A DNA stretch of 64,000 nucleotides from Candidatus Corynebacterium avicola (GTDB lineage Bacteria; Actinomycetota; Actinomycetes; Mycobacteriales; Mycobacteriaceae), in NCBI GenBank assembly GCA_019114135.1, contig DXGC01000065.1, forward strand, positions 21,884 through 85,883, in the 5' to 3' direction. Position 1 is the stretch's first letter. Every line of letters starts with the position of its first letter. A model generated the notes under the pieces. The model saw only the letters and a list, made by a program, of their open reading frames with translations, was not told where the DNA came from and did no database searches. A program made the position numbers and the translations under genes. Shown piece after piece: positions 26,769 through 35,892 of the stretch.

Positions 26769-27868
26769 TTCGATGCTGTCCCTTCTGCGTTGCCAGTGCT
26801 GCCAGCGTTGCCGCCGTTGTCCGTGCCGTTGCCGTTGCTGTGGGCGTCGACCCCGCGGATGTAGAGCAGGCGGTCGCCGGGCTCCACCGTCTCCGCCTCG
26901 ACCGAGTCCACACGGTAGAGCTCACCGGAACGCACCACGCCCAGGACGATGTCCTCGAGGTTGCGGGGGTTACCGCCGACCTCGTCCTCCCCCACCAGAC
27001 GCTCGGCGATGGCGAAGCCCTCATCGGGGCTGAGCAGGTCCTCCATCATGCCGGTCACAGACGGGCTGACCGTGGCCAGGCCGAGCATCCGTCCGGCGGT
27101 CTCCGAGGACACCACCACCGAGTCCGCGCCGGACTGCCGCAGCAGGTGGGCGTTCTCCGACTCCCGCACCGAGGCCACGATGGTCGCACTCGGGGCGATC
27201 TCGCGGACGGACAGGGTGATCAGCACCGCGGTGTCGTCCTGGTTCGGGGCGACCACGACAGCCTTCGCCCGGGTCACACCGGCGAGCTTGAGCACCTCCG
27301 AGGACGTCGCCGGTCCCTGCACGCTGACAAGTCCGCGCGATGAGGCGTGGGCGAGGGCGTCGGCGTCGGTGTCGATGACGACGATCTGGGATGCCGGCAG
27401 GCCGTCGGCGAGCAGGGCGGTGGTCGCCGCCCGGCCCTTGGTGCCGAATCCGACGACGACGGTGTGGTTGCGCATGTGCTTTCTCCAACGACGGATCTGC
27501 AGGGTTTTGCGGGACTCCTCGGTGAGCACCGACAGGGTGGTGCCGACCAGCAGGATCAGGAAGATGACCCGCATCGGTGTGATGACGAGGACGTTGACCA
27601 GCCGGGCCTGCTGGGTGACCGGGGCGATGTCACCGTAACCGGTGGTCGACAGGGAGACCGCCGAATAGTAGACGGCATCGAGGAACGTCGACACCCCGGT
27701 GTAGCCGTCCCGGTCGAAGTAGACCACGGCGGCGGCGACCAGGAGCAGGGCCATCGCATACAACACCCTGCGGCTGATCAGCCACCACGGGCTGACCGGC
27801 GCGCTCGCCGGGATGTTGACGATGTTCAGCAGCGCCCGCGGTGGCAGTGAGTCAAGGCCGTCACGCAT
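26765..27868 (-). CDS. Two-TM potassium channel with RCK (TrkA-N) domain
   Basis: This 367-residue ion channel has two membrane helices (VLYAMALLLVAAAVVYF and VFLILLVGTTLSVL) flanking the pore loop SAVSLSTTGYGDIAP, whose TTGYGD is the K+ selectivity filter. The cytoplasmic part has a TrkA-N/RCK domain (VVVGFGTKGRAATTALL, Rossmann-like GxGxxG) and a TrkA-C domain. It ends in a Gly/Asn/Thr-rich tail. It corresponds by position to Rv3200c. ATG 27868 is preceded one codon earlier by a GTG (27871); both lie within the end of adnB, so translation is coupled. The effector binding the RCK domain cannot be deduced. Confidence 0.92.
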   Translation of the reverse strand: MRDGLDSLPPRALLNIVNIPASAPVSPWWLISRRVLYAMALLLVAAAVVYFDRDGYTGVSTFLDAVYYSAVSLSTTGYGDIAPVTQQARLVNVLVITPMRVIFLILLVGTTLSVLTEESRKTLQIRRWRKHMRNHTVVVGFGTKGRAATTALLADGLPASQIVVIDTDADALAHASSRGLVSVQGPATSSEVLKLAGVTRAKAVVVAPNQDDTAVLITLSVREIAPSATIVASVRESENAHLLRQSGADSVVVSSETAGRMLGLATVSPSVTGMMEDLLSPDEGFAIAERLVGEDEVGGNPRNLEDIVLGVVRSGELYRVDSVEAETVEPGDRLLYIRGVDAHSNGNGTDNGGNAGSTGNAEGTASK

Positions 27869-30800
27869 CACTCACATCTCCTTCTCCATGGTCTGTGTCG
27901 GCGCCGGTCCGGGTGCTGGTCCCGGTCCCGGTCAGCGACAACAGGTTCTCCAGTTCCCGGGCCGAGGGCAGTTCCCGGGGCTCGTAGGTCTCGTTCAGCC
28001 CAACATAGTGGAATGCGGCGCGGACCCCGTCGGGATCCACCGTACGTCCCAGTCTCGCGCCGAGGACCTGCGCCCAGGCGAGTCGGTACACGGCCAACTG
28101 CATCTCCGCTGCGGCGAGTTCGGGTCCGGTGGGACGCCGTCCGGTCTTCCAGTCCACCACAGTCCACCCGGTGGTCGGGTAGTCGCCGTCGTGGAAGACG
28201 GCGTCGATGCGTCCTTCGAAGACCTGGCCTGCGAGGGTCACCGAGTAGGACCCCTCGACGCTGGCCGGGGTGCGGTGGGCCCAGGTGCTGTCCAGGAATC
28301 GCTTCTTGAGGTGCTCCAGCGCGGGGTCGGTGAGTGTCGCATCGGCAGCGCCGGGCAGTTCGTCCTCGTCGAAGAGGGTGACGGTGCCGTAGTGGCGTTC
28401 GACCCAGTTGTGGAAGGCGGTGCCGCGCTTGGTGTACGGCCGCGGTTCCAGCGGGACGGGACGCCGACGCCTCCGGGCGAACTCCTCCGGGTTCCGCTTC
28501 ATCGCCACCGCCTCGGTCGCGGTGAGGCGTGCACCGACCGGCACGGTGACCTCGGGAACGGAGTCGGCGGTGAGCTCGTCGATGAGCAGCCGGGTCTCCT
28601 GTTCCCACTGGGCGGCGACGGTGCCGCTGTCGGGCGTGCCCTCGGTCACCTCGCCTTCCTCGCCGTTCAGAGCGTCCAGCCGGGCGCGGACGAGTTCCAT
28701 TCCGCGGGCGACCCCGTCGACCCCACGGACGCTGTGGTCCGGGTGGGCGGGGTCGGTGAGGGTCGGTCGCGGCCACACGGCGGTGGGCTTCGCCGGGACC
28801 TGCCGTTCGTAGTCGGTGACCAGGTCGTTGCGGGCGGCCGGGTTCTCCGGCACCATCACCGCGTCCTCCCGGTGGTGGGGCCCCTTCTCCAGACGGGTCA
28901 GCTCCTTCTTGGAGTACACCATGCCGAGATCCGACCAGGTCACGACCGACTCCGGCGCCTCCGCCACCAGCCGGTCCTTCATCAGTGTCAGCGCCACCGA
29001 GGGGTCGAGCGGTGTGCTGGCGTCGTTGTTGTAGGCCGCACCACTGACCAGCAGCACCTGCTCACTGCGGGTGGCGGCGACGTAGAACAGCCGGTCGTCC
29101 TCCTTTGCGGCGTGCTCGCCGAGGGCGACGGTGAAGGCCTCCTGTGCCTCGACCACTCCCCGACGGTCGATGACCTGGGACAGGTCGAGCACCGGTGCCC
29201 CGGTCACGTCGTCCGGGTCGAGTGGGTCACGGGCGTCGCCACGCAGCCCGGACGGCAGCACCTTGCCGGTGGTTGTCCACGACGTGGTCGTGGGACGTTT
29301 GACCGCATCGGCGTAGGTCTTGCGGGTGGCGTGCGGGACCGCGACGATTCCCCACTCCAGGCCCTTGGCCTTGTGCACGGTGAGCAGCTGGACGCAGTCG
29401 GTCCGGACCTCGGTCTCCCCGGGCTCCAGTCCCTTCTCCCGCTCCGCGGCGGAGCGCAGGTAGTCCACCAGCGCCGACGGTGTCGCCGCGCTCAGGTCGG
29501 CGAAGGACCGGACGACCTCGGCGAACTTGTCGAGGTGGCTCGCCCCGATCGACCGTCGGGAGTCGCGGTGGTAGCGGGTCAGCACCTCGGTGCGCACCCC
29601 GGTCATCTTCTCGATGTCGGCGACCAGGTCGGTCAGCGGCTTCGAGGCCGAGTGCCGGCGCAGGTAGCGCAGTTCCCGGGCCAGTTCGGTCAGTCGTTGC
29701 ACCCCGGCGGTGGACATGCCGAAGTCCTCCATGCCACGCAGGTCGGCCAGTGCCTCGGCCAGCCCGACGGGCACGCGGGAAGCCTCCCGGTCGATCTCGG
29801 CGATCCGGCGACGCACCGTCGCCAGCGGGTCCGAGTCACCCTCGTGCGGGGCGACGACAGCGCTCAACCCGGACAGGTCGGCGTCCTCGTCACCGGCGTC
29901 CGAGTCCGTCCCGTTTGATCCGGTGTCCGTTTCCACCACCCTGCCCCGGCGCGAGAGCTGGTCGACACGTCGGGCCAGCGCCTGCAGGTCGGACGCCCCG
30001 ATGTTCCACCGCACCCCGGTGAGCAGCCGCAGCAGGGCGATGTCGTCGCTGGGGTCCACCACGACCCGCAGGGTGGCGAAGACGTCGGCGACCTCGGGCA
30101 CCTCCAGCAGACCCGGCCCGGCGGTCATCTCCACCGGGACATCACGGGCAATCAGCAGGTCGTGGATGGGTTGTGCCTCGGCGTTCTTGCGCAGCAGCAC
30201 CGCCGCCGAGAACGGTTCTCCGGTGTCCCGGCCGTGGTAGCGGGCGGCCAGGTCGTCGGCCAGCCACTCCAGTTCCTCCTCCCGGGTGTCGAACCAGCCG
30301 ATCTCGACCTCTCCGCTGCCCGCACCGGGCCGGGACGTCAGCGGTGAGACCAGCGGGGTGTCGGTGTCCATCGACCAGCGCGACACCGTGTTCGCCATGT
30401 CCAGCACCCGGGCGGGGTTGCGCCAGGAGGTGGTCAGCTCCAGGGTCGGCGCCTGCCCCTGCGGAGTCGGGAAGTCACTGGTGAAGTGGGTGAGGTTGGC
30501 GGCGGTGGCACCCCGGAAGCCGTAGATGGACTGCATGGGGTCACCCACCGCCGTCACCGTGAGGCCCGGGTCCTGTCCTTCGCCGAAAAGGTTGCGTAGC
30601 AGGATGCGCTGGGCGTGCCCGGTGTCCTGGTACTCGTCGAGCATCACCACCCGGAACCGGCGGCGTTGGCTCTGCCCGACCCGGGGGTGGGCGGCAACGA
30701 GTTGGGCGGCCTTCGACATCTGCTGGCCGAAGGTCATCAGGTTCCGGTCACTGAGCCGCTGCCGGTAGGCACTGACCAGTTCCAGCAGCTCACGACGGTA

Positions 30801-31493
30801 GGTCAGCGCCGAGGTGAACTTCTCCAGTGCGGAGTCCACGGTCTTGAGCACCTTGCCGTCACGGTCGGGCAGGCCGTCAATCTCGGCGGCGGTGGCGGCG
30901 CACTCCGCCTCGACCTCCTCGACGGTGACCAGGTGGTTGTCCATCTCGTCGTTGAGGGCGAGCATGTCGTCGATGATGTACGGCAGGGAGCGGGTGGTGG
31001 TGAAGCCGGTCGGCCACTCGAGGGTGACGTCGCGGGCGATCATCCACCGTTCGGTGTCGGAGATGATGCGTCCGGCGGGTTCCATCGGCAGCAGCAGACC
31101 GTACTCGCCGACGACCGTGCCGGCGTAGGCGTCGTAGGTGGAGACGGTGGGCACGATGTTGCGCAGGGCCTCGTGGCGCGAGTCGTCGGCCGGCAGGTCG
31201 TCGAGGATGCCGGAGTCGGCGAGGGTCTGCAGCCGGGCCCGGATGCGCAGGCCCAGTTCCCGGGCGGCCTTGCGGGTGAAGGTCAGGCCCAGGATCTGCT
31301 CCGGGGTCGCCAGGCCGTTGGCCACCAGCCACACCACGCGGGCGGCCATGGTCTCGGTCTTGCCGGCACCTGCACCGGCGACCACGAGGGTCGGTCCGGA
31401 CGGAGCACCGATCACCGCGGCCTGCTGCGGGGTGGGGCCGAAGGGTTGTCCGAGCAGGGAGGACAGGTCGGTGGGACTGATCATGGACGTCAT
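27861..31493 (-). CDS. adnB: AdnB helicase-nuclease subunit
   Basis: AdnB is one subunit of the AdnAB motor-nuclease that resects double-strand breaks in Mycobacteriales. The 1210 residues contain a UvrD-type motor (GPTPQQAAVIG, Walker A GAGAGKT, FTRKAARELG, MLDEYQDTGHAQ, DPMQSIYGFRGA, VHKAKGLEWGIV, AATRSEQVLL). A C-terminal RecB-like nuclease follows: GRIDAVFHDG, WTVVDWKTGRRPTG and MQLAVYRLAW, containing the D-x-K and QhxxY motifs. In mycobacteria the AdnB motor powers 3'-5' translocation (established for M. smegmatis). ATG 31493 directly abuts the adnA stop (TAG-ATG); a second ATG lies three codons on. The product is somewhat longer than the ~1100 residues of the mycobacterial protein. Confidence 0.94.
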   Translation of the reverse strand: MTSMISPTDLSSLLGQPFGPTPQQAAVIGAPSGPTLVVAGAGAGKTETMAARVVWLVANGLATPEQILGLTFTRKAARELGLRIRARLQTLADSGILDDLPADDSRHEALRNIVPTVSTYDAYAGTVVGEYGLLLPMEPAGRIISDTERWMIARDVTLEWPTGFTTTRSLPYIIDDMLALNDEMDNHLVTVEEVEAECAATAAEIDGLPDRDGKVLKTVDSALEKFTSALTYRRELLELVSAYRQRLSDRNLMTFGQQMSKAAQLVAAHPRVGQSQRRRFRVVMLDEYQDTGHAQRILLRNLFGEGQDPGLTVTAVGDPMQSIYGFRGATAANLTHFTSDFPTPQGQAPTLELTTSWRNPARVLDMANTVSRWSMDTDTPLVSPLTSRPGAGSGEVEIGWFDTREEELEWLADDLAARYHGRDTGEPFSAAVLLRKNAEAQPIHDLLIARDVPVEMTAGPGLLEVPEVADVFATLRVVVDPSDDIALLRLLTGVRWNIGASDLQALARRVDQLSRRGRVVETDTGSNGTDSDAGDEDADLSGLSAVVAPHEGDSDPLATVRRRIAEIDREASRVPVGLAEALADLRGMEDFGMSTAGVQRLTELARELRYLRRHSASKPLTDLVADIEKMTGVRTEVLTRYHRDSRRSIGASHLDKFAEVVRSFADLSAATPSALVDYLRSAAEREKGLEPGETEVRTDCVQLLTVHKAKGLEWGIVAVPHATRKTYADAVKRPTTTSWTTTGKVLPSGLRGDARDPLDPDDVTGAPVLDLSQVIDRRGVVEAQEAFTVALGEHAAKEDDRLFYVAATRSEQVLLVSGAAYNNDASTPLDPSVALTLMKDRLVAEAPESVVTWSDLGMVYSKKELTRLEKGPHHREDAVMVPENPAARNDLVTDYERQVPAKPTAVWPRPTLTDPAHPDHSVRGVDGVARGMELVRARLDALNGEEGEVTEGTPDSGTVAAQWEQETRLLIDELTADSVPEVTVPVGARLTATEAVAMKRNPEEFARRRRRPVPLEPRPYTKRGTAFHNWVERHYGTVTLFDEDELPGAADATLTDPALEHLKKRFLDSTWAHRTPASVEGSYSVTLAGQVFEGRIDAVFHDGDYPTTGWTVVDWKTGRRPTGPELAAAEMQLAVYRLAWAQVLGARLGRTVDPDGVRAAFHYVGLNETYEPRELPSARELENLLSLTGTGTSTRTGADTDHGEGDVSDA

Positions 31494-34400
31494 CTAGACC
31501 ACCTGCTCCCCGGCGCGGCAGGCGGGACACAGGCAGGCGTGTCCGGTGCCCTCACAGTTCTTGGTGGTCGCCCGGTAGTCCGGCCCGGCGACCCGGGCGG
31601 CGGCGGCTACCGCGAACTCCCGGACCTCCTCGAGCTGCTCCTCGGTGAGGGTGGGTTGCTGCAGGACCGTGATCGAGGCGGAGTCGCGTCTCGGGTAGAC
31701 CAGCATCGCCCCGTCCGGCTGCCACGGCGTTGCAGCGTCGTTCCCGACCTCCTGCGCCGACACGAGCAGTTGGTAGGCCTTCAGCTGGGCACTCTCGGCG
31801 GCCTCCTTCTTCGACTTGGGGGTCTTGCCCGTCTTGAAGTCGATCACCAGGGCGCGCCCGTCGGGGTCGATCTCCACCCGGTCGGTCCGTCCGGCAAGCA
31901 CCACCGGCAGCCCCTCGGGGGTCTCACCGATGGCCGCCTCGAGCTTCCGTTCGACCTCGACGGTGCGTCCGGTCGCTCCCGCGGCGGTGTCGCGTTCGCC
32001 GAGCCAGTCGTCGAGGCGGTCGACGGCGGCGAGACAGCTGTCGAGCAGCGGTCCGGCGGTCCAGGCCGGTCCGTCGACGAGATGCGGCACGGTGTCGGTG
32101 ACGATGTCGTGGGCCTCCTCACGGGTCAGCCCGGCGGCCAGTCCCTCGGCCACGGCGTGGATCAGCACACCGACCTTCATCGCCTCGGTGGAAGCCCCAC
32201 CGGTCAGGCCGACCAGGAAATTCACCGCATCGCAGCCCTCGTCGTTCATGGTCTCCAGGGTGGTTGGGCTGATGCGCACACCCGTGCCAGCGGCCGGGGT
32301 GGATGAGGACGGTTCGGCCGTCCCCCACCAGTGGTCAGGGTCGGCGCCGTAGACCCCTGCGGCGGCGAGGCGGGCGAGGTTGGACGCTGCGGCGTCGCGT
32401 TCATGTCCCGGACGCTGCGGATCGCACACGGCGTCGCGCAGTTCGGCGACGAGTGGTTCCAGTGCCAGGACACGGGGCAGTGCGGGGGTCGCGGTGACCG
32501 GCACGCGCTGGGGTGCTTCATCCTGGGCGGAGGTTCCAGCCCCGGCTGCTTCAGCTACCTCGACAGACTCAGCTTCCTCAGCGGTGATCGCGGTGATCTC
32601 ATCCAGGAACCGGGAGGGCACACTCATGTCGTCGCCGCTGGCGTCCACCGCGGTGACCAGGGTGCGCCGGGTCGCCCGGGAGATGGCCAGAAGGAACAAC
32701 CGACGCTCCTCGGCCAGGGCGGAGGCAGCCCGGGACACCGGGACCTCCGGGCTGATCCCCCGGTCCACCAGGTCGACGAGTTCCTGCTGGCCGAACAGTC
32801 CTCCGACGGTGGGCCCGGCCGGCCAACTGTCCTCCTGCACCCCGGCGACGACCACGACCTGCCACTGTCGGCCGGCCGCAGCATGCGCCGGGAGGATCTC
32901 CACGGCGTCCGGACGGGTCCCCCGACGGTCACGGCCACCGGTGGGCAGCTCCTGGGCACGGACCTCGTCCAGGAAGGTCTCGAGCGTGGCCGAGGGGGTG
33001 CGTTCGACGACGTCACCGGCCAGGTCGAAAAGGCTCATCACGGCGTCCAGGTCGCGGTCGGCCTGGGAGCCGAGGGTGCCGCCGCGCAGTGCCTGTCGTT
33101 GCAGGGAGTTCGACAGGTCGGCCGCCTGCCACACCGCCCACAGCACCTCCTCCACCGGGGAGGTCACCGTGGCACCCTCGAGCGCGGTGCGTCCGGCGTC
33201 CAGGACCTGGGTGAGCCGGTCGATGACGGCCTGTTCGCGGGGGCCGAAACGCCTGCTCCACGCCTCGGCCTGGTCGGCGTCGGCGCGGCCGGTGACCATC
33301 AACGTCACCGCCTCCATCGCCCGCATCCCGGTACCGGCGAGCATCGGGGCGATCGCCCGCTCCACCCGGCGCAGCATCACCGGGTCGGCGCCGCCGACGG
33401 GGCTCTCCACCAGTCGTTGCATCTCGGCGGGTTCCAGTGGTCGCACCAGCGCGTCGAGCGCCAGCAGCAGCACGCTGACCAGTGGCTGTTCGGCCAGGAC
33501 CACACTGGTCTGGTCCACGGTGACCGGTACACCGTGGGACAGCAGGGTGCGCCGCAGGGCCGGTATGGCCCCGGTGGAGCGGACGATCACCGCGATGTCG
33601 TCCCAGGGCACGTCGTCGCTGACGTGTGCCCGACGCACCTCGTCGGTGACGGCGAGACGGTCGGCCGTCGCCGACGGAGAATGACGGACCTGGAGGGCGT
33701 TCGCCCGTGGTCCGGCACCACCCGGACGTAGGGGGACCCGGGTCGGGGCGGCGGGCAGCCGGGTCTCCAGGTCGTTGACGGCGGTGACGAGGCTGTCCGG
33801 CAGCCGGTGGGACACCGACAGCACGACCCGCTGGTCGGCATCGGCGGCGATCCGGCTGAGGAACTCCTCGTCGGCCCCGCGGAAGTGGAAGACACACTGG
33901 TCCGGGTCACCCGCGACAAGGGTACGGACACCGGGACGGATGAACCGGGAGAGGAAAGCCCCGGCCGCCGGGTCGAGGTTGTGGGCGTCGTCCACCAGCA
34001 GCAGACGCACACGGGACGCCTGGCGTTCCAGTACCGCCGGGGCCTGGTCGAGGGCGTCGAGGGTGACGTGCAGCAGCTCGGAGGCGTTGAGGTTCCGGGA
34101 ACGGGACAGCGCCTGGATCTGGTGGTACTCCCGCAGGAACTCCCCGGCACCGACCCACATGGGTTCGTCGTGCTGCTGGCCCAGCGAACTCAGCTCGTCC
34201 GGCCCGATGCCGCGTTCGGCGGCTCGGAGCAGCAGGTCACGAAGCTGGCGGGCGAAGCCGACCAGGGGAAGTGCCGGACGCATGTCCGCGGGCCAGGTGC
34301 CTGCGCCGTCCTCGGCATGGCCCCGCAGCAGCGCGCGGATCTGCATGTCGTGCTCGGCACCGGTCATCAGCCGGGGCAGGGCGGTGTTGTCGTCGCGCTG

Positions 34401-34868
34401 TGCCTGGGCGGCCGCACGAAGCATGGCGAAGGCCCAGGAGTGCACCGAGCGCACCGGGGTGGCGGTGGCCGCGTAGTTCGGTTCGGTGCGCAGAACCGCG
34501 GTGAGTGTGTCACGCAGCGCCGTCGCCGCCTCCTTCGACGGGGTGACGACCATGACCTCCTCGGCGCGGCCACCGGACCGCAGAAACTCGACCATGGTGT
34601 CCACCAGCAGTGAGGACTTGCCGGTGCCCGGACCGCCGAGCACCGCATAGGGGCGTTCCAGGCTGATCCGGTCGTCTCCTCGGACCAGTGCCCCGGCCAG
34701 GCCGTCCCAGTGTCGGTGCGGCCTCTCCCCGGTTGTCTCGTCCACCCCGACGAGCCGGACGGTCACGTCACCGGCCGAGCCGACCCGGCGGCGCAGTTCA
34801 TCGTCCGCGCGGGCCTGCTCTCGGCTCCGGTCGGTGGCCGGCACGGTCCCCGCCTGCTCCCCCACCAT
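31494..34868 (-). CDS. adnA: AdnA helicase-nuclease subunit with Fe-S nuclease motif
   Basis: AdnA is the partner of AdnB in DNA end resection. The 1124 residues start with a UvrD/Rep-like motor: Walker A LGGPGTGKSSLLV and a divergent motif II LLLVDDAHNLDPAAG (DDAH in place of DEYQ). The C-terminus is a RecB-type nuclease with RALVIDFKTGKTPKS and SAQLKAYQLL. It has four Cys placed as in Fe-S nucleases: one in SPTTLETMNDEGCDAVN and three or four in NCEGTGHACLCPACRAG. ATG 34868 lies 4 bp after the TIGR02569 gene. The adnA-adnB order is as in mycobacteria (Rv3202c-Rv3201c). Confidence 0.93.
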   Translation of the reverse strand: MVGEQAGTVPATDRSREQARADDELRRRVGSAGDVTVRLVGVDETTGERPHRHWDGLAGALVRGDDRISLERPYAVLGGPGTGKSSLLVDTMVEFLRSGGRAEEVMVVTPSKEAATALRDTLTAVLRTEPNYAATATPVRSVHSWAFAMLRAAAQAQRDDNTALPRLMTGAEHDMQIRALLRGHAEDGAGTWPADMRPALPLVGFARQLRDLLLRAAERGIGPDELSSLGQQHDEPMWVGAGEFLREYHQIQALSRSRNLNASELLHVTLDALDQAPAVLERQASRVRLLLVDDAHNLDPAAGAFLSRFIRPGVRTLVAGDPDQCVFHFRGADEEFLSRIAADADQRVVLSVSHRLPDSLVTAVNDLETRLPAAPTRVPLRPGGAGPRANALQVRHSPSATADRLAVTDEVRRAHVSDDVPWDDIAVIVRSTGAIPALRRTLLSHGVPVTVDQTSVVLAEQPLVSVLLLALDALVRPLEPAEMQRLVESPVGGADPVMLRRVERAIAPMLAGTGMRAMEAVTLMVTGRADADQAEAWSRRFGPREQAVIDRLTQVLDAGRTALEGATVTSPVEEVLWAVWQAADLSNSLQRQALRGGTLGSQADRDLDAVMSLFDLAGDVVERTPSATLETFLDEVRAQELPTGGRDRRGTRPDAVEILPAHAAAGRQWQVVVVAGVQEDSWPAGPTVGGLFGQQELVDLVDRGISPEVPVSRAASALAEERRLFLLAISRATRRTLVTAVDASGDDMSVPSRFLDEITAITAEEAESVEVAEAAGAGTSAQDEAPQRVPVTATPALPRVLALEPLVAELRDAVCDPQRPGHERDAAASNLARLAAAGVYGADPDHWWGTAEPSSSTPAAGTGVRISPTTLETMNDEGCDAVNFLVGLTGGASTEAMKVGVLIHAVAEGLAAGLTREEAHDIVTDTVPHLVDGPAWTAGPLLDSCLAAVDRLDDWLGERDTAAGATGRTVEVERKLEAAIGETPEGLPVVLAGRTDRVEIDPDGRALVIDFKTGKTPKSKKEAAESAQLKAYQLLVSAQEVGNDAATPWQPDGAMLVYPRRDSASITVLQQPTLTEEQLEEVREFAVAAAARVAGPDYRATTKNCEGTGHACLCPACRAGEQVV

Positions 34869-34872
34869 CAGG

Positions 34873-35823
34873 TCACGCTCCTACACGTGCGGCGATGACG
34901 TCGCTGACCCGGGAGATGCCGCTCCACGCCGCCGGGGAGGAGTCCGGCAGCACCGCATGCACGAACAGGCGGTACATCACCGCGCGCAGCAGCAGCTGGT
35001 CGAAGTCCGGGAGGTGGCTCCACCGCTGGATCAGCCCGTCCTCGGCATTGGCCCAGGCGATCGCGTCCACGACCAGCAGCGCCACCGACCAACCGGCCGG
35101 ACGCCACGTCGGCACCAGGTCCACGATCGCCGGATCGGCGTAGCCGTCGTAGATGGTGCAGCCCAGCACGTCACCGTGGACCAACTGGTCCTCGGCGGTG
35201 ACCCCGGTACGCAGCAGCATCAGGCCGGTCGCCTTCTCCATGGCCGCGGCGACATCGTCGCGGGGCACCTCCGCCAGGTCCATCACCGGGGCGAGCAGTT
35301 CGGTGGGGTCGTCGGCCCAGGCGGCGGCCTCGGCGACGGCGTAGAGCGCAGTCTCGCTGAGTTCGCCGCTTCCCCCGGCGGCGCCGGCCGCGGCGGCCAC
35401 CGCAGAGACGTCGAGGAAGTCAGGACGGTGCTTCGCCTCGTCCACCTGTGCCAGGGCCTCGTTGAACCGCAGTGCGCTGGCGGCCGTCTCGTCGAACCGC
35501 GGTGCGCGGTGTCCGGAGAGGAAGCCGCGGGCGGTCCACCCTCCCAGGGTGTAGCGCCCGTCGGTGGAACGCAGCGGACGGGCCACCGAGACGCCGGAGG
35601 GGCGGACCCGGTCCATCACCTGTGCCGACCAGGTCGCGCGCGCCCGGTCGTCCGAGGGGATCAGCACGGCCTGGTCGCAACGCCACCCCTCGCCCCATGC
35701 CTCACCGAGGGCGACCGGGGCGGCGTGGGAGACCTGGAATCCGGCCCGGATCGCCGCCGGCGGGGCGTCGGCGACAGGGTCGGCGGCAGGACCGTTGGAG
35801 TGGTTCGTCGTCGTGTCTGGCAT
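34873..35823 (-). CDS. TIGR02569 family protein (aminoglycoside phosphotransferase-like fold)
   Basis: This 316-residue cytoplasmic protein resembles actinobacterial TIGR02569. The segment QLVHGDVLGCTIYDG matches the catalytic loop HGDxxxxN of APH/choline kinase-like proteins, but Asn is replaced. LVPTWRPAGWSVALLVVD occupies the DxD region without the usual acidic pattern, so kinase activity is doubtful. It heads the adnAB-uvrD2 operon (4-bp gap to adnA). ATG 35823 is chosen because TAGAGT lies 7 nt upstream; the longer frame adds 11 residues only. Function unknown. Confidence 0.8.
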   Translation of the reverse strand: MPDTTTNHSNGPAADPVADAPPAAIRAGFQVSHAAPVALGEAWGEGWRCDQAVLIPSDDRARATWSAQVMDRVRPSGVSVARPLRSTDGRYTLGGWTARGFLSGHRAPRFDETAASALRFNEALAQVDEAKHRPDFLDVSAVAAAAGAAGGSGELSETALYAVAEAAAWADDPTELLAPVMDLAEVPRDDVAAAMEKATGLMLLRTGVTAEDQLVHGDVLGCTIYDGYADPAIVDLVPTWRPAGWSVALLVVDAIAWANAEDGLIQRWSHLPDFDQLLLRAVMYRLFVHAVLPDSSPAAWSGISRVSDVIAARVGA

Positions 35824-35836
35824 GGCACACACTCTA
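35824..35836 (-). promoter_or_regulatory. Leaderless promoter of the adnAB-uvrD2 operon
   Basis: TAGAGT on the minus strand (35831-35836) is separated by 7 nt from ATG 35823. As the genes downstream are joined with gaps of 4 bp or less, this is the likely main promoter of the repair operon. Confidence 0.55.
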
Positions 35837-35892
35837 ACCCCGACCCCGGACAGCAACTGGCAGCGCAGCCACGGGGACGACGAACATGCAGG

